Assembly: GCF_030151085.1 (NCBI RefSeq)
Contig: NZ_JASLER010000034.1
Span: forward strand, 1-64,000
DNA length: 64,000 nt
From: Bacteroides sp.
Lineage (GTDB): Bacteria > Bacteroidota > Bacteroidia > Bacteroidales > Bacteroidaceae
Reading direction: 5' to 3'
This document shows, in pieces, positions 52,274 to 63,719 of this stretch; position 1 is the first letter of the stretch, and each line of letters begins with the position of its first letter. The notes below the pieces were generated by a model that was not told the DNA's origin, searched no databases, and was given only the letters and a program-made list of their open reading frames with translations. The translations under genes were made by a program, and so were the position numbers.

Positions 52274-53413
52274 ATGAAAAACAGTTTTCTACTTGCAGGA
52301 GTAGCCGCTTTGATGCTTTCTGCGTGCAACAGCAAACCAACTCAAGAGTTAACATTATCCGGTCTTGACCCGGTTAAGTTCGAAGCAACAGTAAACAATG
52401 CCGCCACACATCTTTATACCTTAAAGAATAAGGCAGGCATGGAAGTATGTATCACGAACTTTGGAGGACGTATTGTATCTGTTATGGTACCCGACAAAAA
52501 CGGAGTTATGCAAGATGTTGTTCTAGGATTCGACAGCATTGCCGATTACATTAACGTCCCCAGTGATTTCGGTGCTTCTATCGGACGATATGCAAACCGT
52601 ATTAATCAAGGAAAGATTGTATTGGACGGAGATACCATACAGTTACCTCAAAATAACTTCGGCCATTGCTTGCATGGTGGTCCTAAAGGTTGGCAATATC
52701 AAGTATATGATGCAAAACCTATTGATGAAACAACTTTGGAACTTACCCGCATCTCACCGGATGGGGATGAACAATTCCCCGGCAATGTTACTGCAAAGGT
52801 TACATACAAACTTACCGATGATAATGCTATAGATATAAAGTATAGTGCAACAACCGATAAAAAGACGGTTATCAACATGACAAACCATTCTTATTTCAAT
52901 CTATCGGGAAATCCCGCCAAACCTGCAACTGATCATATCTTATATGTCAATGCCGATAACTATACCCCGGTGGATAGCACTTTCATGACTACCGGAGAAA
53001 TTGTAACTGTTAAGGAAACTCCAATGGATTTCACTACACCTAAGACTGTAGGACAAGACATTACTAAGTTTGACTTCATCCAACTTAAAAATGGAAATGG
53101 ATATGATCATAACTGGGTGTTGAACACCAATGGTGACCTCAGCCAAGTAGCTGCCAAACTGACTTCTCCTGAAAGTGGTATCACCTTGGAAGTTTACACC
53201 AATGAACCGGGTATTCAAGTTTACACAGGTAACTTCCTGGACGGAACCGTAACAGGTAAGAAAGGTATCACTTATAATCAACGCGCTTCCGTTTGTTTGG
53301 AAACACAACACTACCCCGATAGCCCTAATAAACCTCAGTGGCCTTCAGTCGTATTGGAACCGGGACAAACCTACGATAGCGAATGTATCTTCAAATTCTC
53401 AGTAGAGAAATAA
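52274..53413 (+). CDS. Lipoprotein aldose 1-epimerase of the arabinose operon
   Basis: 379 aa with GalM-family motifs (ASIGRYANRINQGKI, NFGHCLHGGPKGWQYQVYD, MTNHSYFNLSG, SVCLETQHYPDSPNKPQWPS). It begins with a lipoprotein signal (MKNSFLLAGVAALMLSACNSK, lipobox LSAC), so it acts outside the cytoplasm, probably in the periplasm. It would speed anomer exchange of arabinose released by the GH43/GH51 enzymes before transport. It starts the arabinose operon, 39 bp before the symporter gene. Confidence 0.93.
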   Translation: MKNSFLLAGVAALMLSACNSKPTQELTLSGLDPVKFEATVNNAATHLYTLKNKAGMEVCITNFGGRIVSVMVPDKNGVMQDVVLGFDSIADYINVPSDFGASIGRYANRINQGKIVLDGDTIQLPQNNFGHCLHGGPKGWQYQVYDAKPIDETTLELTRISPDGDEQFPGNVTAKVTYKLTDDNAIDIKYSATTDKKTVINMTNHSYFNLSGNPAKPATDHILYVNADNYTPVDSTFMTTGEIVTVKETPMDFTTPKTVGQDITKFDFIQLKNGNGYDHNWVLNTNGDLSQVAAKLTSPESGITLEVYTNEPGIQVYTGNFLDGTVTGKKGITYNQRASVCLETQHYPDSPNKPQWPSVVLEPGQTYDSECIFKFSVEK

Positions 53414-53452
53414 TAGCAAACACTTCAATAACTTGAAAAATTAATCAATATC

Positions 53453-55198
53453 ATGAATTGGAATTCACATGAATTTATTTGGATCGACTGGGTTATTATC
53501 GTAGTCGGTATCTTAGCAGTAACATGGGCCGTATGGCGTTCTGTGCAAAAAGACAAACGCCTGCAACAAGGTGCTAATAGCGAAGATTATTTATTTGGAA
53601 AAGGTGAACCTTGGTATATCATTGGTGCAGCTATCTTTGCAGCCAATATTGGTTCCGAGCACTTGGTAGGACTTGCCGGTACAGGAGCTAAGTCAGGAGT
53701 TGGTATGGCTCACTGGGAAATGCAAGGCTGGATGATTCTTCTTTTAGGATGGCTCTTTGTACCATTCTATCAGCTTATGAATGTTAAGTTAGGAAAAATC
53801 ATCACGATGCCCGACTTCTTGAAATACAGATATACACCAGCTACAGGTTCTTGGTTGTCTATCATCACACTGATAGCATACATTCTGACTAAAGTAAGTG
53901 TAACAGCATTTACCGGTGGTATATTTATGGAAAGTCTTCTTGGATTACCATTCTGGTATGGCGCCATCGGCCTCATTGTATTAACAGGTATCTTTACTGT
54001 TCTAGGTGGAATGAAGGGTGTAATGACTCTATCGGCTATTCAAACCCCCATACTTATTATTGGTTCATTCCTTGTACTGTTCTTAGGTTTGTCAGCTCTT
54101 GGAGGAGGTAGTATCCCCGATGGTTGGACACACATGATAGATTACGCCAAGACCTTGAATATAGGAACGGATGGAGTAGCACACGGAACAAACCACATGT
54201 TCCATTTTGAGACTGGTGACCCTATGTATGACGATTATCCCGGCTTATGGGTATTTATCGGAGCATCAATCATCGGATTCTGGTATTGGTGTACCGACCA
54301 GCATATCGTTCAACGTGTACTTGGCCAACGTAAAGGTGAATCTAGTGAAGAGGTTATGAAACGTGCACGTAGAGGTACTATCGCTGCCGGTTACTTCAAA
54401 ATATTACCGGTATTTATGTTCTTGATCCCCGGTATGGTAGCTGCTGCATTGGCATCACGTCCCGATAGCGGTTTCGTACTGGATAATCCCGATACAGCTT
54501 TCGGCTCTATGGTTAAGTTTGTATTGCCTGCCGGTGTAAAAGGTATTGTAACCATCGGTTTTATATCAGCACTGGTTGCTTCATTGGCTGCTTTCTTTAA
54601 CTCTTGTGCCACTTTGTTTACAGAAGACTTCTACAAACCAATGTTCAAGAACAAGAGCGAAGCAACATACGTAATGGTAGGTCGCGTTGCAACAATCGTA
54701 GTAGTTATATTGGGTATTGTATGGATCCCTATTATGCAGAGTCTTGGTAGCCTTTACGATTATTTGCAAGGTATCCAGTCGCTGCTAGCTCCAACAATGG
54801 TAGCAGTATTCGCATTGGGTATATTCTCTAAGAAGATTACACCGAAAGCTGGTGAAACTGCTATGATAGTAGGTTTTATCATCGGTATGGTGCGTTTGTT
54901 GACCAATATCTTCACTAATACAGGCAAGGATATAATGTCTGGTTGGGGCTGGGAATGCACTGCTTGGTTCTGGCAAACCAACTGGTTGATTTTTGAAATC
55001 TGGTTATTGATATTCTTGATTGTGTTGATGATTGTAGTATCATTCTTCACTCCGAAACCTACTGCCCAGCAGATAGAAAGTATCACTTTCACCGAAGATT
55101 ACAAAACGCTTATCAAGAAAAGTTGGAATAAGTGGGACGTAGTAGCTTCCTTAGGAGTTGTGTTGCTTTGTGCACTGTTCTATGTTTACTTCTGGTAA
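53453..55198 (+). CDS. Sodium/solute symporter (SSS family), probable L-arabinose importer
   Basis: 581 aa with about 14 hydrophobic segments. SSS/SGLT signatures: GAAIFAANIGSEHLVGLAGTGAKSG near the N-terminus, WYWCTDQHIVQRVLGQRKGESS in the middle and ALVASLAAFFNSCATLFTEDFY (sodium-site region). It is close to SGLT-type sugar transporters. Substrate is inferred from its place between the mutarotase and the araR-araD-araA genes. Confidence 0.92.
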   Translation: MNWNSHEFIWIDWVIIVVGILAVTWAVWRSVQKDKRLQQGANSEDYLFGKGEPWYIIGAAIFAANIGSEHLVGLAGTGAKSGVGMAHWEMQGWMILLLGWLFVPFYQLMNVKLGKIITMPDFLKYRYTPATGSWLSIITLIAYILTKVSVTAFTGGIFMESLLGLPFWYGAIGLIVLTGIFTVLGGMKGVMTLSAIQTPILIIGSFLVLFLGLSALGGGSIPDGWTHMIDYAKTLNIGTDGVAHGTNHMFHFETGDPMYDDYPGLWVFIGASIIGFWYWCTDQHIVQRVLGQRKGESSEEVMKRARRGTIAAGYFKILPVFMFLIPGMVAAALASRPDSGFVLDNPDTAFGSMVKFVLPAGVKGIVTIGFISALVASLAAFFNSCATLFTEDFYKPMFKNKSEATYVMVGRVATIVVVILGIVWIPIMQSLGSLYDYLQGIQSLLAPTMVAVFALGIFSKKITPKAGETAMIVGFIIGMVRLLTNIFTNTGKDIMSGWGWECTAWFWQTNWLIFEIWLLIFLIVLMIVVSFFTPKPTAQQIESITFTEDYKTLIKKSWNKWDVVASLGVVLLCALFYVYFW

Positions 55199-55235
55199 TC
55201 TCTTTGGATATTATTAATAATAGATAAAATTTGAA

Positions 55236-55913
55236 ATGACAACTTATTACAGTATAAATCCTAAGTTCTACGTATCTGTAGACTGTATAATCTTCGGATT
55301 CAGTGAAGGAGAATTAAACCTGTTGCTGTTGAAGAGAAACTTTGAACCATCAAAAGGCGAATGGTCTCTGATGGGTGGATTTGTGCAACAAGATGAAAGT
55401 GTAGATGATGCAGCCAAACGTGTATTGGCTGAGCTCACTGGTCTTGAGAATGTTTATATGGAGCAGGTTAATTCATTCGGCGAAGTTAGTCGTGACCCGG
55501 GAGAACGGGTCATCTCCATCGCCTATTACGCTCTCATAAACATCAATGAGTACGACCGTGAAGCTGTACAACAGCATAATGCTTTCTGGGTCAATATCAA
55601 TGAAATGCCCGACTTGATCTTCGACCATCCTCAGATGGTACAAGCAGCGCGTGATTTGATGAAGCAAAAAGCCTCTACGAAGCCTATCGGTTTCAACTTG
55701 TTGCCCGAGCTGTTTACACTCTCGCAGTTACAAAGTCTCTACGAAGCCATTTATGGTGAAGACATCGACAAGCGGAACTTCCGCAAGCGTATAGCCGAAA
55801 TGGATTATATAGAGAAGACTGATAAAATTGACAAGAAAGGTTCTAAACGAGGTGCCGCTTTGTATAAATTCAACGACAAGGTGTACCAGAAAGACCCTAA
55901 ATTCAAATTATAA
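55236..55913 (+). CDS. NUDIX-related transcriptional regulator (AraR-like)
   Basis: 225 aa. The N-terminal NUDIX-fold ligand domain (about 8-140, YVSVDCIIFGFSEGELNLLLLKRNFEPSKGEWSLMGGFVQQDESVDDAAKRVLAELTG) has a degenerate NUDIX box, the mark of NrtR-type regulators rather than hydrolases. A C-terminal winged helix follows (about 150-225, LSQLQSLYEAIYGEDIDKRNFRKRIAEMD). In Bacteroides a member of this family (BtAraR) is described as the L-arabinose-responsive repressor. It is located inside the operon, just before araD. Confidence 0.9.
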   Translation: MTTYYSINPKFYVSVDCIIFGFSEGELNLLLLKRNFEPSKGEWSLMGGFVQQDESVDDAAKRVLAELTGLENVYMEQVNSFGEVSRDPGERVISIAYYALININEYDREAVQQHNAFWVNINEMPDLIFDHPQMVQAARDLMKQKASTKPIGFNLLPELFTLSQLQSLYEAIYGEDIDKRNFRKRIAEMDYIEKTDKIDKKGSKRGAALYKFNDKVYQKDPKFKL

Positions 55914-55938
55914 GTCCAAGTAAATTGTAAATAAAATC

Positions 55939-56625
55939 ATGTTAAAAGAATTAAAAGAAAAGGTGTTTCGGGCTAATATTGAATTAGTGAAACATGGTCT
56001 GGTTATCTTCACTTGGGGCAATGTATCGGCTATCGACCGTAAAACAGGTTTGGTAGTCATCAAGCCCAGTGGAGTGAGCTACGATGATATGAAAGCAGAA
56101 GACATGGTAGTGGTCGATCTCGAAGGTAAAGTTGTAGAAGGACATCTTAAACCTTCTTCCGATACTCCGACTCATGTGGTGCTTTACAAGGCTTTTCCCG
56201 AAATTGGCGGCGTAGTACATACACATTCTACTTACGCTACCGCATGGGCTCAAGCCGGATTGGACATTCCGAATATTGGAACAACTCATGCCGATTACTT
56301 CCACGATGCCATTCCCTGCACAGCAGATATGACCGAAGCCGAAGTAAAAGGTGAATATGAAAAAGAAACGGGTAATGTTATTGTGAAACGCTTTGAAGGG
56401 CTGAACCCAGTACATACACCCGGAGTATTAGTTAAAAACCATGGTCCATTTTCATGGGGTAAGGATGCTTTCGACGCTGTACACAATGCAGTTGTCATGG
56501 AACAGGTAGCCAAAATGGCAAGTATTGCCTTCAGTGCCAATCCAACTCTTACCATGAATCCGTTGCTGATTGAAAAGCATTTCAGCCGCAAGCATGGACC
56601 TAATGCTTATTATGGACAGAAATAA
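55939..56625 (+). CDS. araD: L-ribulose-5-phosphate 4-epimerase
   Basis: 228 aa; converts L-ribulose-5-P to D-xylulose-5-P. Class II aldolase fold: TWGNVSAIDRKTGLVVIKPSGVSYD (about 25-49), zinc ligands in VHTHSTYATAWAQAG, and GTTHADYFHDAIPCT. Normal length. It starts 25 bp after the regulator gene and 31 bp before araA. Confidence 0.96.
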   Translation: MLKELKEKVFRANIELVKHGLVIFTWGNVSAIDRKTGLVVIKPSGVSYDDMKAEDMVVVDLEGKVVEGHLKPSSDTPTHVVLYKAFPEIGGVVHTHSTYATAWAQAGLDIPNIGTTHADYFHDAIPCTADMTEAEVKGEYEKETGNVIVKRFEGLNPVHTPGVLVKNHGPFSWGKDAFDAVHNAVVMEQVAKMASIAFSANPTLTMNPLLIEKHFSRKHGPNAYYGQK

Positions 56626-56656
56626 ACAACAGTTATAAACTAAAAAATAAAGTAAT

Positions 56657-58183
56657 ATGAACGCATTTGATCAATATGAAGTATGGTTCGTAACCGGAGC
56701 ACAGCTCCTGTACGGAGGTGACGCAGTAATCGCAGTAGACGCACATTCTAATGAAATGGTAGCAGGACTGAACGAATCGGGAAAACTCCCCGTGAAAGTA
56801 GTCTACAAAGGCACTGCCAACTCTTCGAAAGAAGTAGAAACTCTGTTTAAAGCAGCCAACAATGATGAAAAATGTATTGGCGTTATCACTTGGATGCATA
56901 CCTTCTCACCCGCCAAAATGTGGATTCACGGCTTGCAACAACTCAAGAAACCGTTGATGCACCTGCATACTCAGTTCAATAAAGAAATCCCTTGGGATAC
57001 AATGGACATGGACTTCATGAACCTCAACCAATCAGCTCATGGCGACCGCGAATTCGGACATATCTGTACCCGCATGCGCATCCGTCGCAAAGTGGTAGTA
57101 GGCTATTGGAAGGAAGAAGATACATTGCATAAGATTGCCGTTTGGATGCGTGTTTGTGCAGGTTGGGCCGATTCTCAGGATATGCTGATTGTCCGCTTCG
57201 GCGACCAAATGAACAACGTAGCCGTTACCGATGGCGACAAGGTAGAAGCCGAACAACGCATGGGTTACCACGTAGACTATTGCCCCGTAAGCGAACTGAT
57301 GGACTATCAAAAGAAAATCAAGAGCACGGACGTAGATGCTTTGGTAGCCACTTATTTCAATGATTACGATCATGATGCAGCTTTGGAAGACAAATCTACC
57401 GAAGCTTATCAAAAGGTATGGAATGCTGCCAAGGCTGAACTTGCCTTGCGTGCCATCTTGAAAGACAAAGGTGCCAAAGGCTTCACCACCAACTTCGATG
57501 ACTTGGGCGACCTGGAACATGAAGGTTTCGACCAAATCCCCGGTTTGGCATCACAACGTCTGATGGCAGAAGGTTACGGATTCGGTGCCGAAGGCGACTG
57601 GAAATCGGCAGCACTTTACCGTACGGTATGGGTGATGAATCAAGGACTTCCTCGCGGCTGCTCATTCCTCGAAGATTATACACTGAACTTCGACGGTGCC
57701 AACAGCTCCATCCTACAGTCACACATGTTGGAAATCTGCCCGATGATTGCAGCCAACAAGCCACGTCTGGAAGTACACTTCCTCGGCATAGGTATCCGCA
57801 AGAGCCAAACTGCCCGTTTAGTGTTCACTTCTAAAACAGGTACCGGATGCACAGCTACAGTAGTCGACATGGGTAACCGCTTCCGTCTGATTGTAAACGA
57901 TGTGAAATGTATCGAGCCGAAACCGCTGCCTAAATTACCGGTTGCTAGTGCTCTTTGGATTCCGATGCCTAATCTCGAAGTAGGTGCAGGCGCTTGGATT
58001 TTGGCTGGTGGTACTCACCACTCTTGCTTCTCTTACGATCTTACAGCCGAATATTGGGAAGACTATGCTGAAATCTCCGGAATCGAAATGGTACATATCA
58101 ATGAGAATACTACCATCAGCGATTTCAAGAAAGAGTTGCGCATGAATGAGGTTTACTACATGCTGAACAAAGCACTCTGCTAA
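56657..58183 (+). CDS. araA: L-arabinose isomerase
   Basis: 508 aa; converts L-arabinose to L-ribulose. The N-terminal EVWFVTGAQLLYGG, HTFSPAKMWIHGLQQLKKPLMHLHTQFNKEIPW (about 82-114) and the C-terminal THHSCFSYDLTAEYWEDYAEISGIEMVHI (metal-binding histidines) are characteristic. Normal length. It closes the first transcription segment and is followed by a hairpin. Confidence 0.97.
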   Translation: MNAFDQYEVWFVTGAQLLYGGDAVIAVDAHSNEMVAGLNESGKLPVKVVYKGTANSSKEVETLFKAANNDEKCIGVITWMHTFSPAKMWIHGLQQLKKPLMHLHTQFNKEIPWDTMDMDFMNLNQSAHGDREFGHICTRMRIRRKVVVGYWKEEDTLHKIAVWMRVCAGWADSQDMLIVRFGDQMNNVAVTDGDKVEAEQRMGYHVDYCPVSELMDYQKKIKSTDVDALVATYFNDYDHDAALEDKSTEAYQKVWNAAKAELALRAILKDKGAKGFTTNFDDLGDLEHEGFDQIPGLASQRLMAEGYGFGAEGDWKSAALYRTVWVMNQGLPRGCSFLEDYTLNFDGANSSILQSHMLEICPMIAANKPRLEVHFLGIGIRKSQTARLVFTSKTGTGCTATVVDMGNRFRLIVNDVKCIEPKPLPKLPVASALWIPMPNLEVGAGAWILAGGTHHSCFSYDLTAEYWEDYAEISGIEMVHINENTTISDFKKELRMNEVYYMLNKALC

Positions 58184-58207
58184 GATTTAATTAGCAAATA
58201 ATCAAAG

Positions 58208-58246
58208 TTAAAAGTGCTCAGACCATATAGTTTGCAGCACTTTTAA
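58208..58246 (+). terminator. Hairpin between araA and the ribulokinase gene
   Basis: An 11-bp stem (TTAAAAGTGCT 58208-58218, AGCACTTTTAA 58236-58246) with a 17-nt loop in a 110-bp gap. It may terminate or reduce transcription into the kinase gene. Confidence 0.65.
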
Positions 58247-58293
58247 TTTCATAATAATACAATTTTGTTGTACCTTAAATTATTGGTTTAAAG

Positions 58294-59892
58294 ATGAAAT
58301 TAGATGCAAAATCAACCATTGAAACAGGCAAAGCCATACTTGGAATAGAGTTCGGCTCAACACGCATAAAAGCCGTTTTAATTGACCAGGAGAACAAACC
58401 CATTGCCCAAGGAAGTCACACATGGGAAAATCAATTTGTTGACGGACTATGGACATACAGTGTAGAAGCTATTTGGAGCGGATTACAAGACTGTTATGCC
58501 GATCTCCGCTCAAACGTACAAAGTCAATATGGCACAGAGATAGAAACTCTGGCAGCAATTGGTGTCAGCGCCATGATGCATGGTTACATGGCATTCAATG
58601 AGAAGCAAGAAATTCTCGTGCCTTTCCGCACTTGGAGAAATACAAATACAGGTCAGGCAGCAGCAGCATTGTCAGAACTGTTTGTATACAATATCCCATT
58701 AAGATGGAGCATCTCCCACTTGTATCAGGCTATACTGAATAACGAAGGACACGTTAAAGACATTAATTTCCTGACAACTCTTGCCGGTTATATCCATTGG
58801 CAGATATCAGGCGAAAAGGTACTGGGTATAGGCGATGCCTCCGGTATGATCCCTATAGATCCGTCTACCAAGAACTATTCCGCTGAAATGATAACCAAGT
58901 TCGACAACTTGATTGCTCCTAAAGGATATGACTGGAAACTTTCAGACATTCTGCCCAAAGTATTGTCAGCCGGAGAAAATGCAGGCTTCCTCACAGCAGA
59001 AGGTGCTAAGAAGCTCGACGTATCAGGTCATCTGAAAGCAGGGGTACCTGTTTGTCCACCCGAAGGAGATGCCGGTACAGGTATGGTTGCGACCAACGCC
59101 GTAAAGCAACGCACCGGAAATGTATCAGCCGGTACCTCCTCCTTCTCAATGATTGTATTGGAGAAAGATTTGTCAAAACCTTACGAAATGATTGACATGG
59201 TCACCACTCCTGACGGAAGCCTCGTAGCCATGGTACATTGCAACAACTGCACCTCCGATCTCAACGCATGGGTCAACCTGTTCAAAGAATACCAGGAGCT
59301 CATGGGTATCCCGGTGGATATGGATGAAATATATGGAAAACTCTACAACCATGCACTGAAAGGTGATACCGATTGTGGAGGTCTTATTTCGTACAATTAC
59401 ATTTCAGGTGAACCGATAACAGGACTTGCAGATGGAAGACCCTTGTTTGTACGCTCAGCAAATGACAAATTTAATCTCGCCAACTTCATGCGGGCTCACT
59501 TACATGCCTCAGTCGGAGCTCTCAAAATAGGCAATGACATTCTTTTCAACGAAGAGAAAATAAAAGTTGATAGAATCACGGGACATGGAGGATTGTTCAA
59601 AACTAAAGGTGTAGGTCAAAGAATACTTGCAGCAGCCATCAACTCACCTATTTCAGTTATGGAAACAGCTGGTGAAGGCGGAGCTTGGGGTATTGCCCTA
59701 CTTGGTTCTTACCTCGTGAACAATGAAAAGAAACAATCGCTTGCCGACTTCTTGGATGAGAAAGTATTTGTAGGTGATGCCGGCGTTGAAATATCACCAA
59801 CAGCCGAAGATATAGCCGGATTTAACGTATATATCGAAAGTTATAAGACTGGATTGCCTATTGAAGAAACTGCTGTAAAATATAAAAAGTAA
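58294..59892 (+). CDS. araB: L-ribulokinase-type FGGY carbohydrate kinase
   Basis: 532 aa FGGY kinase. N-terminal ATP-fold motif AILGIEFGSTRIKAVLIDQENKPIAQGSHTWENQ (about 15-48). Central QRTGNVSAGTSSFSMIVLEKDL and GLISYNYISGEPITGL, and C-terminal VDRITGHGGLFKTKGVGQRILAAAINSPISVMETAGEGGAWGIALLG, are also clear. By context it phosphorylates L-ribulose, the step missing between araA and araD. It differs from classical AraB and resembles the Bacteroides ribulokinase. It overlaps the operon with the GH51 gene, 6 bp downstream. Confidence 0.9.
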   Translation: MKLDAKSTIETGKAILGIEFGSTRIKAVLIDQENKPIAQGSHTWENQFVDGLWTYSVEAIWSGLQDCYADLRSNVQSQYGTEIETLAAIGVSAMMHGYMAFNEKQEILVPFRTWRNTNTGQAAAALSELFVYNIPLRWSISHLYQAILNNEGHVKDINFLTTLAGYIHWQISGEKVLGIGDASGMIPIDPSTKNYSAEMITKFDNLIAPKGYDWKLSDILPKVLSAGENAGFLTAEGAKKLDVSGHLKAGVPVCPPEGDAGTGMVATNAVKQRTGNVSAGTSSFSMIVLEKDLSKPYEMIDMVTTPDGSLVAMVHCNNCTSDLNAWVNLFKEYQELMGIPVDMDEIYGKLYNHALKGDTDCGGLISYNYISGEPITGLADGRPLFVRSANDKFNLANFMRAHLHASVGALKIGNDILFNEEKIKVDRITGHGGLFKTKGVGQRILAAAINSPISVMETAGEGGAWGIALLGSYLVNNEKKQSLADFLDEKVFVGDAGVEISPTAEDIAGFNVYIESYKTGLPIEETAVKYKK

Positions 59893-59898
59893 TTCATA

Positions 59899-61443
<1,545 letters not shown>

Positions 61444-61541
61444 AGCAGCTAAAAAAATACTTTATGTATTTTAGCAAGTAGTGGATGATAAAGGGTAGAA
61501 AAAAGACACACTTTCTATGTTGTGTTTTACGTTTAAAGAGT

Positions 61542-61549
61542 TATCTTTG
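61542..61549 (+). promoter_or_regulatory. -7 element of the transketolase promoter
   Basis: TATCTTTG matches TAnnTTTG. GTTG 19 nt upstream (61519-61522) may serve as a weak -33 element. It lies 72 bp before ATG 61622. Confidence 0.5.
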
Positions 61550-61621
61550 TCCCTGATAAAGTTGACAAGTAGCAACTCAATCCGCAAATTTGTAATCAAA
61601 TATATATAAAAATAGAAAGTT

Positions 61622-63631
61622 ATGAACGATAACAAACTTATGAACCGTGCAGCAGATAACATCCGTATACTTGCTGCATCTATGGTTGAAAAGGCAAATT
61701 CCGGACACCCCGGTGGTGCCATGGGTGGTGCAGACTTTATAAACGTACTCTTCTCAGAGTTCTTGGTTTATGATCCTGAGAATCCTACATGGGAAGGTCG
61801 TGACCGTTTCTTCCTTGACCCGGGGCACATGTCACCGATGCTATATTCTACATTAGCCTTGACCGGCAAGTTCTCTTTAGACGAACTGAAAGAGTTCCGT
61901 CAATGGGGTAGTCCTACTCCGGGACATCCTGAACGTGACTTAACTCGTGGTATTGAAAACACTTCCGGTCCGTTGGGACAAGGACATACATTTGCCGTAG
62001 GTGCTGCCATCGCTGCCAAGTTTATGAAAGCCCGTTTCGAAGAAGTAATGCCTCAGACTATCTACGCTTACATCTCTGATGGCGGTATTCAGGAAGAAAT
62101 TTCTCAAGGTTCAGGACGTATTGCAGGTGCACTGGGATTGGATAACCTGATCATGTTCTATGATTCTAACGACATCCAGCTCTCTACTGAAACCAAAGAT
62201 GTAACCATCGAAGATACTGCCAAGAAATATGAAGCTTGGGGATGGAAAGTAATCAAGATCAACGGTAATGATCCTGACGCCATCCGTGCTGCATTAAATG
62301 AAGCTAAAGCTGAAAATGAATGTCCGACGCTGATTATCGGTCAGACCGTAATGGGTAAAGGTGCACGTAAAGCAGACGGCAGCAGCTATGAAGCCAACTG
62401 TGCTACTCACGGTGCTCCTCTTGGTGGCGACGCTTATGTAAATACAATCAAGAATCTTGGTGGTGACCCAACGAATCCTTTCGTTATCTTCCCTGAAGTT
62501 GTCGAACTTTATACAAAGCGTGCTGCTGAATTAAAGAAAATCGTAGCTGAGAAATATGAAATTAAAGAAGCTTGGGCAAAAGCTAACCCTGAGAAAGCAG
62601 CTAAACTTGAATTCTTCTTCTCTGGCAAAGCTCCTAAAGTAAACTGGACAGCTATCGAACAAAAAGCAGGTGCTGCTACCCGTAATGCTTCGGCTACCGT
62701 ATTGGGTGCTCTCGCTACTCAAGTTGAAAATATGATTGTAGCTTCTGCCGACTTGTCCAACTCTGACAAAACAGACGGTTTCTTAAAGAAAACCCATGCT
62801 TTCAAGAAAGGTGACTTCAGTGGTGCCTTCTTCCAGGCTGGCGTTGCCGAGCTGACCATGGCTTGCTGCTGCATTGGTATGGCTTTGCATGGTGGTGTTA
62901 TCACCGCTTGCGGTACATTCTTTGTATTCTCCGACTATATGAAACCTGCCGTACGCATGGCAGCATTGATGGAAGTACCTGTAAAGTTCATCTGGACACA
63001 CGATGCTTTCCGTGTAGGCGAAGACGGACCTACTCATGAACCGGTAGAACAAGAAGCTCAAATCCGTCTGATGGAAAAGCTGAAGAACCACAAGGGACAT
63101 AACTCTACATTGGTACTTCGTCCCGCAGATGCTGAAGAAACTACCATCGCATGGAAGCTTGCAATGGAAAATACTTCCACTCCTACAGCTTTGATATTTT
63201 CTCGTCAAGACATCGCTATGTTGCCCGCAGGAACAGATTATACACAAGCTGCCAAAGGTGCTTATATCGTAGCCGGATCAGATGAAAATCCGGACGTGAT
63301 TCTGGTTGCTTCAGGCTCTGAAGTTGCTACTTTGGTTGCAGGAAGCGAACTGTTGCGCAAAGACGGCGTGAAGGTACGTATCGTATCTGCTCCATCCGAA
63401 GGTTTGTTCCGCAGCCAGGCTCCGGGTTATCAAGAATCTATTATCCCTGCCGATGCCAAGGTATTCGGTTTAACTGCCGGTCTGCCTGTAACTTTGCAAG
63501 GTTTGGTAGGTGCTCGCGGTAAAGTATGGGGATTGGAATCATTTGGTTTCTCCGCTCCTTACAAAGTATTGGATCAGAAGCTGGGCTTTACTGCAGATAA
63601 TGTATACAAGCAGGTAAAAGCAATGCTTTAA
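61622..63631 (+). CDS. tkt: Transketolase
   Basis: 669 aa; moves two-carbon units in the pentose phosphate pathway, taking up the xylulose-5-P made by araD. N-terminal ADNIRILAASMVEKANSGHPGGAMGG, thiamine diphosphate-binding motif YISDGGIQEEISQGSGRIAGALGLDNLIMFYDSND, and the transketolase signature GEDGPTHEPVEQEAQIRLM near residues 460-480. Normal length. It is separated from the arabinose genes by 178 bp with its own promoter element. Confidence 0.97.
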   Translation: MNDNKLMNRAADNIRILAASMVEKANSGHPGGAMGGADFINVLFSEFLVYDPENPTWEGRDRFFLDPGHMSPMLYSTLALTGKFSLDELKEFRQWGSPTPGHPERDLTRGIENTSGPLGQGHTFAVGAAIAAKFMKARFEEVMPQTIYAYISDGGIQEEISQGSGRIAGALGLDNLIMFYDSNDIQLSTETKDVTIEDTAKKYEAWGWKVIKINGNDPDAIRAALNEAKAENECPTLIIGQTVMGKGARKADGSSYEANCATHGAPLGGDAYVNTIKNLGGDPTNPFVIFPEVVELYTKRAAELKKIVAEKYEIKEAWAKANPEKAAKLEFFFSGKAPKVNWTAIEQKAGAATRNASATVLGALATQVENMIVASADLSNSDKTDGFLKKTHAFKKGDFSGAFFQAGVAELTMACCCIGMALHGGVITACGTFFVFSDYMKPAVRMAALMEVPVKFIWTHDAFRVGEDGPTHEPVEQEAQIRLMEKLKNHKGHNSTLVLRPADAEETTIAWKLAMENTSTPTALIFSRQDIAMLPAGTDYTQAAKGAYIVAGSDENPDVILVASGSEVATLVAGSELLRKDGVKVRIVSAPSEGLFRSQAPGYQESIIPADAKVFGLTAGLPVTLQGLVGARGKVWGLESFGFSAPYKVLDQKLGFTADNVYKQVKAML

Positions 63632-63647
63632 AATATTAGAAGAAAGA

Positions 63648-63682
63648 AATGGAGTTACTTTAAAACCAAAAGTAACTCCATT
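63648..63682 (+). terminator. Hairpin between tkt and rpiB
   Basis: A perfect 14-bp stem (63648-63661 with 63669-63682) and a 7-nt loop, 16 bp after the tkt stop. A strong terminator or processing site; rpiB follows 38 bp later. Confidence 0.75.
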
Positions 63683-63719
63683 CGTTATATAATAAGTCAA
63701 TATTAAAATCGTAGTTAGA

